Of a stretch of 64,000 bases of DNA, positions 1 through 14,957 are shown piece by piece. The DNA lies in contig MCGE01000008.1 of NCBI GenBank assembly GCA_002105175.1, positions 496,001 to 560,000 of the forward strand. Reading direction: 5' to 3'. Position numbers and translations under genes: made by a program. The notes under the pieces are model-generated. The model was not told the origin of the DNA, did not search any database, and saw nothing but the letters and a program-made list of their open reading frames with translations. This DNA comes from Absidia repens. Taxonomy: Eukaryota > Mucoromycota > Mucoromycetes > Mucorales > Cunninghamellaceae. Numbering within the stretch: the first letter of the stretch is position 1; each line of letters starts with the position of its first letter.

Positions 1-2825
1 AATCACCAATCATTGTCTTGTTGAGTCCTTCAGTTGATAGTAAAAATTGTGCCACGCCGGTGTGATCAGCCATATCCACAAAGCCATTCCTTGCCAATAC
101 CGCCATTCCCTTTTTCGGTTTCCAATTGAATTGACGAATACCTTCTTGAAGCATTTGTTTGCGATGCTTGAGATTTTCAAATTGTTCAGGGTCGTCCAAT
201 CTTGGTGTCACATTGCCGCTTGTAGTTGACGTTGCTGCTGTTGATGATGCTAAAGCAGTAGATGAAGTAGTGGGTGAAAGTCGAGACGCGGATCCATTGC
301 TGTGCATTGTCAATCGATCAGTTGAGCCACGAATATCTTCGCTTTCCCGAGGAGTAGCTACATCGTCATCTTGGGTACCATCCGCAGCAAGGCTTACAGA
401 GTTGTTGTTGTACCAAGCCACTAAAGATCGAAGAACTGCCACCAGGCATTCCAAGGACTTGAATCTAATTGCACCATCGGATGTTCCTGGTGCACCGTGT
501 TGTTGTTTGTCATTTGAATGTACTGTCGCTGTTGTAAGAGGAGGAGGAATAACTACAGAATTCGAATGGAGACCATGGTGACCAGACTGATTGGAGTTGC
601 CGTGATTGTCCATTTCCTTGCCCCCATTAGGTCCTGCGTGAGAAGTGGTGATCTTTGATAAAACATTGACAAGTCTATGTAAAATGTAGTATTATAGATA
701 ATAGATAATTAGTACCCTTCAACTTTGTGCTATTTTTTCTTTTTCTATTCACTTGCCTTTCATAAATGTTATCCAAAGCTTGTCGATCACAATCGTAATT
801 CAAGTACATGTCAACCAAAGTCTGAGGATCTTCACAAATTCGTAAAACCACCTTTAGCAATGAGAATTTCTGCTGATAAGACGCCGTGCGCATTTCCAAA
901 ATCCGTAAAAAGATTTCCTTGAAAAAGACTTCCACTTCTTTCTATAAATGTTTGAAGACAAAACAAGAAAAGGAGTCAATTAATTGCATTAAACAAGCCA
1001 TAATTGGGAAATGGGGATGATTACCTTCAAAAACACTTTGAGGCCTTGCACGACCTTCCAAAGAATTTCCAATGTGATATCGAAGACTTGAGTGACCATG
1101 GAGAAGGCATTTCTACCCAGACTAGGGCAAAGATATTGCTTTACTTCAAGGATGAATGGGTTCACGCGGTAATTTGCAGAGGGATCGGAAGAAGAGAGCA
1201 TGACATTTGTTGAGGTGAAGACATTCATGTGAGATGTGAGAATGGTCAAAATAAGGTGAAGTGATAATAGCTTTGAACGCATTGAATAAGACCGCATATC
1301 ATTGCCCCTATCAAAATACAAAGGAATATTAGATATACCGTTTTCCAAAGTCCGTCTCCCTCCCCTATGTCATTATTACCATTCAGAAGAGACAGGTTTC
1401 TTTGAGAGTTTGCAAAGGGCTCGGAATACCAGAATCGCATCCTTGATATAAAGATCGGCTTCAGTTTCAGTTTCGTTTCCTTCCAACCGATCATTTCCGA
1501 AAGAACTGCGTCCATCAGAGGCTTGATCGTCATCCGCCTTCGCCTTATCTGTCACCGCCGTCTCCTTTGCGTCGCCAGCAACAGAAAGTGAGTCTGTCTT
1601 TTCATTATCGATTTCGCCAGTTGTGATGTCAGCGGCAGTTCCATTTTGTTGCTCCGCAGGTGTTTGTACGGTTGCTGCTGATTCGGAATGCTGTCGAGAT
1701 TGGTCATCAATTTCCTCTTCCTTGAAAACATTTGCTGTATCGTTCAATAGTTCTTCAGATGTATCTTTTTTATTGGGTAATTTTTTGTCCATTTCACTTC
1801 GTGCCATGCTTGCTTCCACTACAATCTGATCTTGATATGTTGTTGTGCCATTGGTTTCATTTTCGGATTTGTTGTTGATTGATTCAGAAGACGGAGAGCC
1901 TTGGTTGGAGGCATGTTGTAATGTGAGATCGGTCTGAGAGGTGACTGCATGAGGTAGGATTTTGACACGTCTAAAAATATGATCCACCATTTGAGTAAGA
2001 GTAATCTGAGCTACGTTTTGGTTGGCGCTACTTCGTGACAGCAGGAAGATGTTGTATGTTGTTCGTACGGCCTTCAATAATGCGGATTGATGTAAGGGAT
2101 TGCTTGTAGAATAAACTGCATCCAATAGAGCCTGAACATAAGCAAGTGAAAAAAGTATGTTAAATAAGCATGATCACTATGATAATCCTTTCCGGCTCCG
2201 CGACCTTCCCTTCAGTTGCATACCTTGACGAGTTGTAATTGGACCTTTTCATCAGTTTCTTCGCCAATAAAGCAATCACAGATACTATCGACCACCTTTT
2301 CCATCACCTGGGTTTGTGCAACCTCGTTTTCCATGTCCCCCAAATAATTATAGGTGATAAACTTGCCAAGACAGTCCAGAGCGATCGTCATAAGATTAGC
2401 CGAGCGCGTATCAATAGCCATTTGCAATGCTGCCAAAATAAGGGTAGACCTATCAAATAGAACCTCATTTAATAAATAAACCATTGCTTTTATCTTCAAT
2501 ATCTCAATACATACCGGGTTCCACCTTCCTGCAAAGGTTCCGTTGTTTTCAGTGACTCTAATAAATCATATGAATAATGAAATCAGGTTGGTTTTGTAAG
2601 GTAAAATAGGCCACATGTTTGTAACTTACTTTGGGCATTTTGGACTGCTTCCTTGAGAGCCTTGTTACGTCGAGTTTCTTTGGCACCTTCAATCTTGTCC
2701 AGAGCCTTGATAACAAACACAGTACTTGAAGTGATAGCAGAGGGTGTTGGAGGTACAGTCATAGTGGAGTTAGAAGCAGATGTTGTTGATGTCGAGGAAG
2801 AGGTCGTGTTGGGTAAAGAGGCCAT
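1..2825 (-). CDS. SEC7: SEC7/BIG-family ARF guanine-nucleotide exchange factor, N-terminal part (cut by window edge)
   Basis: This is the N-terminal half of a large Golgi ARF-GEF that activates Arf GTPases for trans-Golgi vesicle formation. Exons read on the minus strand are 2825-2630, 2557-2515, 2449-2224, 2131 to about 1379, then blocks near 1312-1023, 943-765 and from about 659 off the left edge. The first residues are Ser/Thr-rich, followed by the DCB block (IEGAKETRRNKALKEAVQNA). Then come AVRTTYNIFLLSRSS and TLTQMVDHIFRRVK, an acidic low-complexity linker, and the HUS block (VEVFFKEIFLRILE, LVDMYLNYDCD). Near position 1 the sequence enters the start of the Sec7 catalytic domain (IRQFNWKPKKGMAVLARNG), so the catalytic glutamate lies outside the window. 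I chose the ATG at 2825 because an in-frame ATG at 2876 adds only an untypical AT-rich lead. Family assignment is firm. Confidence 0.93.
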
Positions 2826-4073
2826 GATCCGATGACAATAATAATAAAAAAGTAACGGTAATGTGCCGTGAGACAATAACCTGTTTGTTTAGTTGATTCA
2901 GTTGATAACCGCCGGAAATATCACGAAGATGATGAGGATTTTCCGTCGATGTCGATACAATAAAGTTAGTCAGACAAGCTATTGTTCAATGGACCAAGAT
3001 AGTTTTCCCTACAAACAAACAAGAAAATAAAAAGAACAAAGGTGAGTGAAAAAATAGTAACATAAAAAACAATATTCCATTGCATTTCTAAAGTTTGCTT
3101 GATGGAATCCCAAACAAAGCTCTAACATATATAAATAAATTGGTCCTTACCAAGGAGTAGGAAAATAGTTTCAGACTTTCTTTTGAATATGTATAAATCT
3201 GCTTATGAGAACAGGATTGATACAAAGATGAAAAGAGTCTTTTTTCAAAATAAGGGAAGGAAAGAAGAAGAGAAAATAATAATAATTTAAAAATGATGGT
3301 TTGTAGGCTGCAACCTGAAATTTGCTGTGAGCGGGTTTTAAATTCAGTCAAAAACTAAGCACCGGCCATTTAGTATACAATGTATGTGTGTCCTACAAGG
3401 GTTGGCATCATGACAGCTCTGAATAAAAACGTGGCCACCCTACTTTTCACCTCTAGAGGGAAAAAAAAATTATATAACAGAAACCACACAAATACATGTT
3501 CAATTTTATCAAGTACAGCATACACTATTGTGGTCGGAGTGCCTGCGAAGCTTTGACAGGGCATCGAAGATAGCTAAACAGTGGGCATTAAAACTAACAC
3601 ACATTACAATCTGCTGGCTGTAAATGAGGAATATTGGCATCGTCCTCACTTTTCACAATTAATCACCTTGAAGAAATACTAGCATATTCTATCTTTATCA
3701 TATCAATATAGAGGTTGTACGTCTTTTTTCTCCTGTAATAAAGATTTGATATTACAGTCACTTTTAAATTGACATATAGGATAATAATAAAAACCGGTAT
3801 ATACTCTACCATAACATATTGTACGTACTGTGACATATATGCAATAAAAAATAGTTTATACGATATACGAACATATCATATTCAAACATCATTGTTGTGC
3901 AATAAATGGAAAATCGATCACAAATGTAATTTGATAAAAATAAATATTTATTAAAGAGTAAATACATAAAACTATATTAACATGACATAAAATAATAATA
4001 ATAATATAAACGGGACAGAAGTTTTGAATTGGAGCGACAGTGGAAGGAAACTAACTAATCTAACCAGAGTTCC
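2826..4073. other. Intergenic: SEC7 upstream region and chitin synthase 3' flank
   Basis: This AT-rich stretch lies between two minus-strand genes. It should hold the SEC7 promoter and the 3' UTR of the chitin synthase gene. Only short ORFs of poor composition occur, and I see no RNA gene or repeat. Confidence 0.6.
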
Positions 4074-7000
4074 TCAACCGGTAAATAGCTTGAGCACCAG
4101 GTACGTACAAGAGCCTAAGAATCGAACAGCCGCCAGTAACACCACCATCCATAAGATAACTGTCATGTAATAGTTCGTCTTGGTGTCAAAAGATCCTAAA
4201 TATCCAGCATTGTCAGCAGAACAAATCAGAGCCACCAGCACCAAATTTGTGATAAGCCAGCAGACCACCAATTTGGTTCGGAAAGAGCGATAATAGTCTT
4301 CTTGTTTTGTCTTAGGATCTCGTCTTTGCCGTTCCTCTTTTGCTTTTTGTTGCAGATTGTGACACGCTTCTACATATAGTTCACCCACATCCTTCTTTTC
4401 TAGAATCGCCACCTCCGCTGTTGCCTGTCCTTGTTTCACTTCAACCACGCCAAGATCAATAGCCACGGTATCGATATCCTTTGTTCCCCAGCTAATTTTT
4501 TAAAAAGGTGTCATGATATCATGTTATGAAAGAGTAATTAGTATTCTTCCTATTTACTATGACCATCACCCGTTGTTTTTTATTATTAGCACTCTATTAC
4601 TTACCTTACATCATGCGTATTGCAAAAGGCAAAACTATTGAGGATGTTGATATAGCTTGGTGTCATAAAAATATATTGTACAAAACTTGTCACCATATGC
4701 CAAGGATCCAAAAATAGAAGACTGGAAACAAGATAAATGGCAAATGTTGCAGCCAAGGAAAGCATGATATCACGGAAAGGCCCACTATCCAATAATGACG
4801 TATCGGCATTGGTCGCTGCAGCACGGATCCCTTGATAAGCAATCCAGATGGAAGCAAATATAACATATCCCATAAGCATAGCAAAGAATATAATGATAGC
4901 AGTGTACGCCCCTTTTGACCTATGAAATGAAATTCCATGAAGCATTGACTGAGATTGCTCCATATGCAAAATTTTCCATTTACTTACCCCTGAGGTCGGT
5001 TTCCCAATGAGAGTAAAAATAGAGTCACCAATAGAATTGCATAAATATACACCAAGATGATATGTATTATACTTGCTGCTTTCTGAGAGAACGGAGGGGA
5101 TTCCATAGTAGACAATGATCTTGTAAGAATATAGAAGCTGAGAAAAAAATTGCCCTGAAGTAAAAACGGTAACAAAAGAACGCCATTAATCAGCATCTTC
5201 GCCCTTCCCTTTTTTTATTGGTCTTTACGATGATTACTACTTACCAATGCAAACCAAGAAAACAACCATTGGACAGATAAATATATCAGCTCGATCAATA
5301 ATAATAATTTCCGTCCAGTAGAATGGTCTGTTTTAAATATCTTGCCCCAGTGGAATAAAGCATAAACACCAGCAAAGAAAGAACCTACAGCCAATGATGA
5401 AAATGAGTGCGTCTATTATCTTTTTTTTTTTTTTTTTTTTTTTTTTTGACATTTACCGTTGAGCCATCTACGCCTTTGTGATAAAAATTCTGGAACCTAA
5501 GGAAAAAGCAACACAGAAAAAGGTCAAAACGTAAATTTCATGCTTGATTTTCTTTAGTAAACTTACAGAATTGGGTACATCGGTTTCACCATAGGCACCA
5601 GAAACATAATGAAGAATCCATTTTGCATGTTTTTTCGCCACCAATTCATAACACAAAATACGATCTTCCGCAAGATACATGTTTGCTTCAAAAATTCCAG
5701 CGTCTTCCCCATGTAAAACTTCACCCATAAAGTATTTTTGTAAAGGTCCAAGACCGTTGACATCGTTTAACAAAGCAGAATAGCGGTAGGCAGAAAACGC
5801 ACCTGGTAGGACTTGAATATACCCAAGGACAGATTCCAATGGTTTATCAAGGATATTGGAAATCTACCAGAAAAACAAAACAACCACAACACTATATTAT
5901 AAATGCCAGTAATGAGGGTGTGATATTATATTAGGTAGACTTACCTTATATTCAAAGTTCTGACTTGCAACAAGAGGATTGAGAAGATATACACCAGCAC
6001 GACCTGTCATTGCTCTGACTTCACCAGCAGCTCCAGCGCCTAATATCAAATAAAACAAAGTAGTCAATACTTTATCGAATTGTCACTATTTTGGTATTTT
6101 TCCTTTTTTCCACTTACAGTTGGCATGAAGATCGAATGTTTTCCAAAGCTTGTAGATCGAATGGGGACCAGGACGTGTGCCTACATCGAATAGCATACAA
6201 ACATTGGGCTGGACGATAGGGCACAGCGCTTGAAAAAACCACCTATGGGAGTTGATTTTGCGTTGATTCTTTTCCTTGATGCATAGAATTATTTGGGTAG
6301 GTACAATTTTTTTTTCCGCAGTTTTGAATTTCATATCAGGATCCATCGACAGTTGAGTGGTGTACTAAATTTGGTAAAACCAAACACAAACAAAACACAA
6401 ACCATGAATAAAGGAACGACCAAAAAAAATAATAAAAAAAAAAAAAAAAAGTCCGTAGATTTTCACTAAAGGACTGATTTCACTAAAAAAATAAAATAAC
6501 TTACTTCGTACAAGTGAGCCTGTACTGGTTTGTAATCAACAATATTCTTGGCCACCCCTTCTTGATAAACGCCAAGAGCTGAGAGCATATCAAACACTCG
6601 GGGATGTACTTTTTCACGTCCGTCCGAAATGATGCACACCACAACCTTTTCCCAACTCTCTGCACCCTAATAAAGAAGAATCAATTGAATATGGCAAAAC
6701 GTTTGATATTTCCCCCCCCCTTTTTTTTTCAATTTACCCAGGTTTTTGATTTATTTCGTTGACAAAGGTGAGATATATTCTTCATTACACCATAAAGTGT
6801 TCTGGATAGTAATACTTCATCTTCCTAAAAAGCAAAAGTTATAGAGTGAGTAAAAAAAATATTTTGATACTTTCTTGATTTGTCCAAAAACTTACGTTGT
6901 ACATCGTGATGCAAATAAATAGTTCGGTTTGCCGGCCCATGAGGGCTTGGCGTAGAGTGTATTTTGCAAAGTCAGATGGATCATTAGTCACGGCTGTATA

Positions 7001-7663
7001 TCGCATATGAGTAAATTCTTTTCGGTCACGCATAGGCACACTAGCTAGGTATTGATCAGGCACAGGGCAATCCAGCACCAAGTTTCCTTCCGTGAGTTTG
7101 ATGCGCTTTGTCGTATTGTATCGTCGTCGTTGTCGTCTCGGTGCTAAATGTGGTGTCGGTGAAATCCTAATTGGCATCATGACCATATCAGGCTCCAAGT
7201 GATTTTGATAAGCATGCTGCTGTTGTGATTGTTGTTGTTGATGATAGTGGTATTGCTGTCGCGGTTGAAATGGCTGGTCATAAGGAGTAGGAAAGGCTGC
7301 TGGATGTTGATTGCGTGTTTGATGATCTTCATTGTTAGTATACCGGTCGCGATAATTGGTATCATATAATGGATAATATGTTGCAGGGCCATCAATATTG
7401 TTGCAGGGTGCTGGTGGTCGCATTATATGAAGTGGTGGTTCGACTTGAATAGTTGGAGGAGGAGGGTCATGGTAGTCTCCAGGTTGAGGCATCAATAATG
7501 GACTATCTTGCTGTTGCTGTTGCTGTTGGTATTGTTGTTGGTGCTCGTCTGGTTGGGGCATATGAAGTCCGGCATCAGATTGTTCTTGCTGTTGGTGATC
7601 GCCAGGATGAGGCATGTGAAGTGGAGGAGCTGGTGGCGGTGGAGTAAAAATACTTGATCGCAT
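4074..7663 (-). CDS. CHS: Chitin synthase (class I-III type)
   Basis: An integral plasma-membrane glycosyltransferase that polymerises GlcNAc from UDP-GlcNAc into cell-wall chitin. The first exon (7663-6896) encodes a Pro/Gln/His-rich N-terminus and then the conserved entry [10 protein letters not shown]...[11 protein letters not shown]. It continues through exon 2 (6824-6738, [16 protein letters not shown]) and further exons giving [50 protein letters not shown], the catalytic-region [14 protein letters not shown], and the product-binding QRRRWLN (5460-5490). Several hydrophobic segments follow (5300-4600), then SWGTK and a final membrane pair ending at 4074. Around ten introns interrupt it; one holds a 27-nt A tract on the sense strand (5421-5447). 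The start at 7663 is the first Met after a hydrophobic, probably untranslated lead; Met at 7927 is in frame but less likely. The Q/P-rich N-terminus is variable in this family. Confidence 0.93.
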
Positions 7664-8356
7664 GATATAATGCAAAAGCCAAATGTTGTCCACAAAGTAA
7701 TGTTCGGTTGCTGTTGTTGAATCAAAGTAAAGAAGAGAGAGAAAGAGAGAGAAAGCCAAGGCTAAGCTAAAATAGATTTTCAAGCACTGTCTATCCCAAA
7801 CATTCATCCTAAAATAGGCATCACGTGCGGTTTCTGTAACACTTTGCATTGAAGTATGATCCAAAGAGACAGCCGACAGCAGTTTAGTCCGATATGAAAA
7901 TATAAAAGAAGAGTTAAAGAGTGACAAGGCAGATCGCTATGAATTTTCTTTCCTTACCAAACTATCAAGTGTTCAATTAACAAGAACGCGCATACATGGA
8001 CCCAATTTCCGATCATTCCTGCATTATGGAACTACATTCAAATGATCAAAGGGTAACCCATGGCTACATAATAATCAAACAGCTGTGACAATCCAAAGGA
8101 GTAGATGAGTTACGCCTAAGGTAAATGCATGTTCGAGTTGAATATAAACTGAAGTAAAGTCCCCCCCCCAAAAAAAGGAAGCTAGAGTTCAAACAAAGAC
8201 AACAACAGCAACAACAAAAAATAAAAATAAAAAAATAAAAAAAAGATTTTTCTATATGCGTGAATCCGTGGTTTTTATTTGTAAAAGTAATTTCAACATG
8301 AAGTAATAAACATAATAAGATATCGAAATACAGAATACAGAGGAGAGAGTTCCAGT
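7664..8356. other. Intergenic: chitin synthase promoter and eS8 3' flank
   Basis: This is non-coding sequence between two minus-strand genes. It contains the chitin synthase upstream region and the eS8 3' UTR, with A-rich runs around 8170-8250. I see nothing else. Confidence 0.6.
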
Positions 8357-9292
8357 TTAATGCTTCTTGGACTAAATAATAAACACATTGAAAAAAAGAA
8401 GAAAAGGTGAATATCACATCATTATTATTATTGAAATTAAATAATGCACTTTTTATTGTTATCTTTCTTACCTTGATCTTCTTGACGTAGAATTCAAGTT
8501 CCTTGCCTTCGAGAATGTAACCATCACAGCGACCAGATTGACCGGGACGAGAAGCAATGATAGCATAAAGACGACCAGCAGCAAATTGATCATCCAAAAG
8601 AGGATCAACGGGAGCAGTGGCTTGACGAGCAGCAATCTTCTTTTGGACAGCGTTGGATTTCTTGTCAGCAGCATGTTCGACTTCTTCAGTCTTGGCAGCA
8701 GTAGACTTCTTCTTACCCAAAACTTGAGCATAGTGAGCTTCGTACCATTGACGGAAAGGAGTAGCATCGATTTGGATAACAGCACCCTTCACGAGAGTGT
8801 TGGTACGGACCAATTCGTTGTTGGAGGCGTTGTAGACAACAGTCAAAACACGAGTCTTGCGAGAGACACCTTCGGAACCCCAGGAGAAGTTACCGGCTTC
8901 GAGACGAAGAGCACGTTGCTTGTAGTTGCCACCACGGACACGAACCAAATGGATACGCTTGGCTCCCAACTTGGTGTTGGCAGATTGACGACCCAATTCG
9001 AACCTATCATAAAGTGAGAGGACAGAAATGAAAAGAAGTTGGTTAGTTTATATTCAGGTAGATAAATAGTGGTAAATGATAAAATATAATATCATAACAT
9101 AGAGTGCTTACTTTCTCTTCTTTCTGTATTGAGAACGTCTGGCACCGGTAGCGCTGCGCTTATGGCGAGAATCACGGCTGATACCTAAATATATATAAAA
9201 AAATAAGATGAGTACATTATGATTATAGATGGATGAATGAATGGATGGATGGATGGATGGATGATAATGTTTAGGTGTGTATACGTACCCAT
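8357..9292 (-). CDS. RPS8: 40S ribosomal protein eS8
   Basis: A small-subunit ribosomal protein needed for 18S rRNA maturation and 40S assembly. Four exons join cleanly. Four bases at 9292-9289 (ATGG) begin the protein, then about 9185-9113 ([20 protein letters not shown]). The main exon spans about 9006-8472, carrying [48 protein letters not shown] and [22 protein letters not shown] last 15-nt exon at 8371-8357 encodes SKKH and stop. The start is fixed by splicing, since ATG G joined to GT ATC AGC gives MGIS, the universal eS8 N-terminus. Intron 1 contains a GGAT/GAAT tetranucleotide run (about 9230-9263). Introns of vertebrate RPS8 host snoRNAs, but I found no convincing C/D boxes here. It is divergent from the next gene, sharing about 370 bp. 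Confidence 0.97.
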
Positions 9293-9661
9293 AGTAAGTT
9301 GAAAAGAAAGATTTAAAAAACGGACAAGCGAAAAAATGAATTTTACCTTGTCGCTCAAAAAAAAATTCAGCGGTATTTAAAATTAAACAATCATGTCTGT
9401 GAAAGGCATCCAATCAAATCACTTGGTAGCCAGCTCAGGTCACCAAGTCCAGGAGTCATTAAAATAGCTTAGTTCCTTTTTTTTTGTCTATCACTTTTTC
9501 TTTCTTTTCCTTTTCTTTATTACAATTTTGTCTTCTTTGTAAATACATATTTATTGTTTACATACTGTTTGATCTATATATTACATAAATTCATTTGCAC
9601 CTGATAGTATTCTACTAGATCATTCGTACTCCTATTGCTTTGATTCAAACCTCATTCATCG
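9293..9661. promoter_or_regulatory. Divergent promoter region (eS8 / membrane protein)
   Basis: This 369-bp gap separates two divergently transcribed starts and must hold both promoters. It includes a T/C-rich stretch around 9475-9530, common in fungal ribosomal-protein promoters. I cannot assign a specific factor site. Confidence 0.5.
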
Positions 9662-11031
9662 ATGGTGACTAACAACAGTGGCTCAACCAAGGGCAGCAAA
9701 AATAGTGGTGGTGGTCCAAATACTGGCTTGATAGCTGGATTGACAACTGGTTTAGTATGTGCTGCATTGATTGCCCTGACCGCTGGGTTACTGATTTATC
9801 GAAAAAGGAAACGAGCACAAATGGCAGATATTAACAGAAAACCAGCATCACTTGAAAGTCCCCCTGCTCCTCACAGCGAAATTATCATGGCAGCACCAGC
9901 ATCATCAAATATCAAGGTTCCACCAGCTCCAGAACCAGCAACTCTCCCACCTCCAGCCCCAGCTCCAGTTCTAGCTCCAGTCGCAACTTCAACACCAGAT
10001 CATTATCAGGAAAACGTAAGAATGGAAATCATGGAAAAATAATATGATAAAAAAATAGGAGTAAAAAACATGGTTTACTAATTCGATCATTTACTTTTTA
10101 AATGGGTATTTTAATCTAGTCTTTGTATATTGGATCACCTCTTTTTATTCCACCTTTATCAGCAACCACGTCTACCATCAACAAATCCAACGCTAATGAA
10201 ACGAAAGCAGCATCCATACAAAGATCTTTGACTCTATCATCACGTCCTCAATATGATCCATCAAAGACGTTGGCAAGAAGCAACATTAGCGCCACCAAAA
10301 ATAGCAACCTCTCATCTCCCCTCAATAGATCCTCCTCTGTTAAAGTCACCAAATACGATTACAATCCACCAATATTGGATGATGATGATTTGGACCATGT
10401 TCAGATTCGACGGGCAATCTCTGTTAAGCGACGAAATGCCGCTGCTCACTCGACCTATTTGGCTCAAGCTACACCCCTCGTTTCTGTTTCTCGCTCTACC
10501 TCACTTCGCTCCCAAACTGCTAAAAGTCATTTATTTGATGATGGATCTAATTCGGACAAAACCTTGCCAACAACAACAACACCCACTACTTCTGTCAATG
10601 TTGACAAATTGGAAGATGGCAATGGGAACAACTGCAACAATGAAGATAACAATGAAAACAAAAACGACGACGATGACGATGCCGAAGATGACGATGGTGA
10701 TTCATTGGACGAAACAACGACTTCAGCAAGCACCAAAAGTGGTGCAGTCCAGGTGGTGTGTGCCAAACCAACGATTGCAAGAATACGCTCTATCTCACGA
10801 AAGGACAGTACTGGGAAGAAAACAACAAAAGTGGTGGAAGATCATAGTCAGCAGCCAATCAAGACTTCTCAGCATGTCACACCTGATGATAGCTCCTCTT
10901 CTCATTTGACACCGCATCAGCCGAAGCCATTGGAACGAATGTCAATGCGTAGTATGCCGGACAGCACGCACTCTTCAACATTAGCCGATGGTGAAATCAC
11001 TGTTTACTGGCAACACCCTTCCGACCAGTAG
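9662..11031 (+). CDS. Putative single-pass membrane protein with long Ser/Thr-rich cytoplasmic tail
   Basis: Two exons, 9662-10015 and 10120-11031, join in frame across a GTAAGA...TCTAG intron. Residues 1-20 are short and Gly/Ser-rich with no signal peptide. One membrane helix follows (GLIAGLTTGLVCAALIALTA, residues about 22-46), then the stop-transfer cluster YRKRKR. After that comes a Pro/Ala-rich stretch and a roughly 300-residue tail rich in Ser, Thr, Asn and Asp, with an acidic DDDDDAEDDDGD run and basic RRAISVKRR/RSISRK patches that resemble kinase sites. The layout recalls Mid2/Wsc-type wall sensors or syndecan-like proteins, but the extracellular part is too short for those, so an upstream exon may be missing. 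I do not recognise a named family. Confidence 0.7.
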
Positions 11032-11289
11032 ATCATATTCATCATTCATTACATACATACATACATATATATATATTCTGTAGTATAGCATCCCATTTCC
11101 TTTTTACTTCCCCTTATTTTTTGTAGCTTTATCTATCACCTGTCAAAATAAATAGAAAACTCTCTCATTGATTTATCTTTTAATGTCCGCTAGTACCAGA
11201 CTTGGTCTGTTTTTTTTTTTTTTTTGGCCTTTTATTATTATTATCAAAAAACTCAAAATATCTTCTCTCTCCCTCTCTCGATAATATCA

Positions 11290-11767
11290 ATGGAAAAACG
11301 ACGAGACGATAATCAATCTACTGGTGCACTGATAAAACGAGCCCGTGGCGAAAATACAGATGATTCGTCTGCGCTGATCACATTATCATCCGATAGGTCG
11401 GGGACAGGCAATGCCATTGTTGGAACGGTAAGATCCTTTAGATGCTGTTGTTTTTCTTCTATCGCATTTACCACAGCTTGTACTCATCGCCTCGTCTTAT
11501 CATCTATATAGATAAAACGTACTTCTGGTTTACAAGCCCCAGTTATGCAACTAACAGGCCACGAGGTATAGTATTGAAACAATCATTGAAAGACGAAGAC
11601 GTTTATTGATTAGATCTTTCTGATTCTTACTCTTAGGGTGAAGTTTACAGTACCAAATTTGATGCGTCGGGACAACATATTGCATCTGCATCCTACGACA
11701 GAAGGATATGTAAGTACCATAAATACCATCTTTCTTCTTGATGTTACGTTTCAATCAACTTACCTCG

Positions 11768-11804
<37 letters not shown>

Positions 11805-12910
11805 CGAACGAAAATAGTATTGTGGAATACATATGGTGATTGCGAAAACTATGGGGTATTGAAGGGACATACAAATGCTGTTATGGAAGTACACTGGTCT
11901 CGGGATGCTAGGTAAGTGGAATGAAGGCATGCAATAATATGACCTCATAGTACTAACCCCCTATCTCTCTTACTGAACTTAGTCAACTATACAGTTGTTC
12001 TGCAGATAAAACTGTTTGTATATGGGATGCCAAGACAGGGGAACGTACAAGAAGATGGAAGGGGCACAACGGTGTAGTCAATAGTTGTCAAGTAGCCCGG
12101 CGAGGACCTGAAATGGTTGTCTCTGGAAGTGACGATGGGTGTGTCAAACTATGGGATAATCGGGAAAAATATGCTACTCAAACACTGGAAAACAAGTATC
12201 AAGTGACAAGTGTATGTTATAGCGATGCAGGCGATATGATTTATTCTGGTGGTATTGATAATGAAATCAAGGTAAACGAGAAAAAAAAAAAAAAAAAAAA
12301 AAAAAAAACGTGAAATAGGAAATACAGGCATATTCACCGTGATCACTGATCTTTCGTTTCCATTTATGTACGTTATATAGGTGTGGGATCTTCGTACTAA
12401 AAAAGTCCTTTACACCCTGGCTGGCCATCTTGATACCATCACTGGTCTCTCTTTAAGCGCTGATGGGGACTATCTTCTTTCTAACTCTATGGACAATACA
12501 GGTATATACGTATATATATGACTACTAAGAGATGTGATTTGGCTGATAGAGTCACTGACGTACATTGTGATTTTGTGTTGGAACGGGGGTGTTTACTAGT
12601 ACAAATTTGGGACGTCAAGCCATTTGCACCCGCAGAACGATGTATCAAGGTATTTGAAGGCGCGCCTCATGGGTTTGAAAAAAATTTGATTCGCCCTACC
12701 TGGTCAACTGATGGAACTCAAATAGCATGTGGTTCGGCTGATCGATCTGTTGTCATCTGGGACGTTTCTACAGCAAAAATACTATACAAGCTACCCGGAC
12801 ACAAGGGTTGCGTCAATGATGTGGACTGGCATCCAAAGGAACCTATTGTGATGACAGGCTCAACGGACAAGACTATCTTTTTGGGAGAAGTCAAGGCTAC
12901 TGGTTATTGA
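11290..12910 (+). CDS. SNRNP40: U5 snRNP 40 kDa-like WD40 protein (SNRNP40/Prp8-binding)
   Basis: A seven-bladed WD40 propeller of the U5 snRNP that associates with Prp8 in the spliceosome. Exon 1 (11290-11427) encodes a hydrophilic lead. Later exons give LQAPVMQLTGHE, FDASGQHIASASYDR, LLWNTYGDCENYGVLKGHT, SCSADKTVCIWDAKTGER, VVSGSDDGCVKLWDNREK, YSGGIDNEIKVWDLRTKK, LSNSMDN joined to TVQIWDVKPFAPAERC, FEKNLIRPTWSTDGTQIACG and ILYKLPGHKGCVNDVDWHP. The order and wording match SNRNP40 blade by blade. The splice at about 12499 to 12600 (NT|VQIWD) replaces an in-frame read-through. Two introns contain 28-30 nt homopolymers (T at 11771-11800, A near 12281-12308). Confidence 0.94.
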
Positions 12911-13223
12911 TAGTTTAGATTATCCTTAGTTTAGTTTGTTTAATTATATTATTTGGCTTTATTGAATAAAAAAGTATTGTCTTGTTTGGTTGTTTTCGTG
13001 ATAAAGAAACATTTGGTCTATTTGTTGTTTGTTAACACGTTGTTTTTTGTACCTATTTCGTGCCTGATATGACAAGTTTATGAAATGCCAGCTGCTACGG
13101 ATAGGTCAATTCATGAATAAATTGTTTCAAACACCGAACGTGTTTGTTTTTTATGTGGGTGGTCTGTCTGTCTTTCTCTTTTATTCCTTAGCTTTTTTTT
13201 TCCTTTTCTTCTTCTTACATAAT
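12911..13223. other. Intergenic: SNRNP40 3' flank and MGM101 promoter
   Basis: An AATAAA polyadenylation signal lies near 12964, about 55 bases after the SNRNP40 stop. The T-rich region at 13190-13215 precedes the MGM101 ATG. Confidence 0.5.
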
Positions 13224-14627
<1,404 letters not shown>

Positions 14628-14916
14628 ACGGACAAGCAACCAGGCGAAAGATCCCTTGGTTTCCCTTGAAGCCTATATACTTTAGTTATACATTTTTGGT
14701 TTAGTCTGTAGTAAAAATATATTTTTGATCCTTTCAATTGAATAAAACAAAATTGATTTATTCCATTCTCATACACCATATTTGTCAATATATCCAATCG
14801 TCATTTATTTCATCGAGGTCGTTAATGCTATACTTTGCTGGTAATGAAGCTCCGTTGCCTAACATTGATGGTTTAGTCATATCTTCGCGAATGTGGTTAT
14901 ATCTTTTTATTTTATT

Positions 14917-14926
14917 TCACTGACGT

Positions 14927-14957
<31 letters not shown>

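Noticed and set aside
9007..9112. snoRNA in an eS8 intron
   Set aside because: The intron has TGATATT- and CTGA-like strings but no properly paired C and D boxes with a terminal stem.
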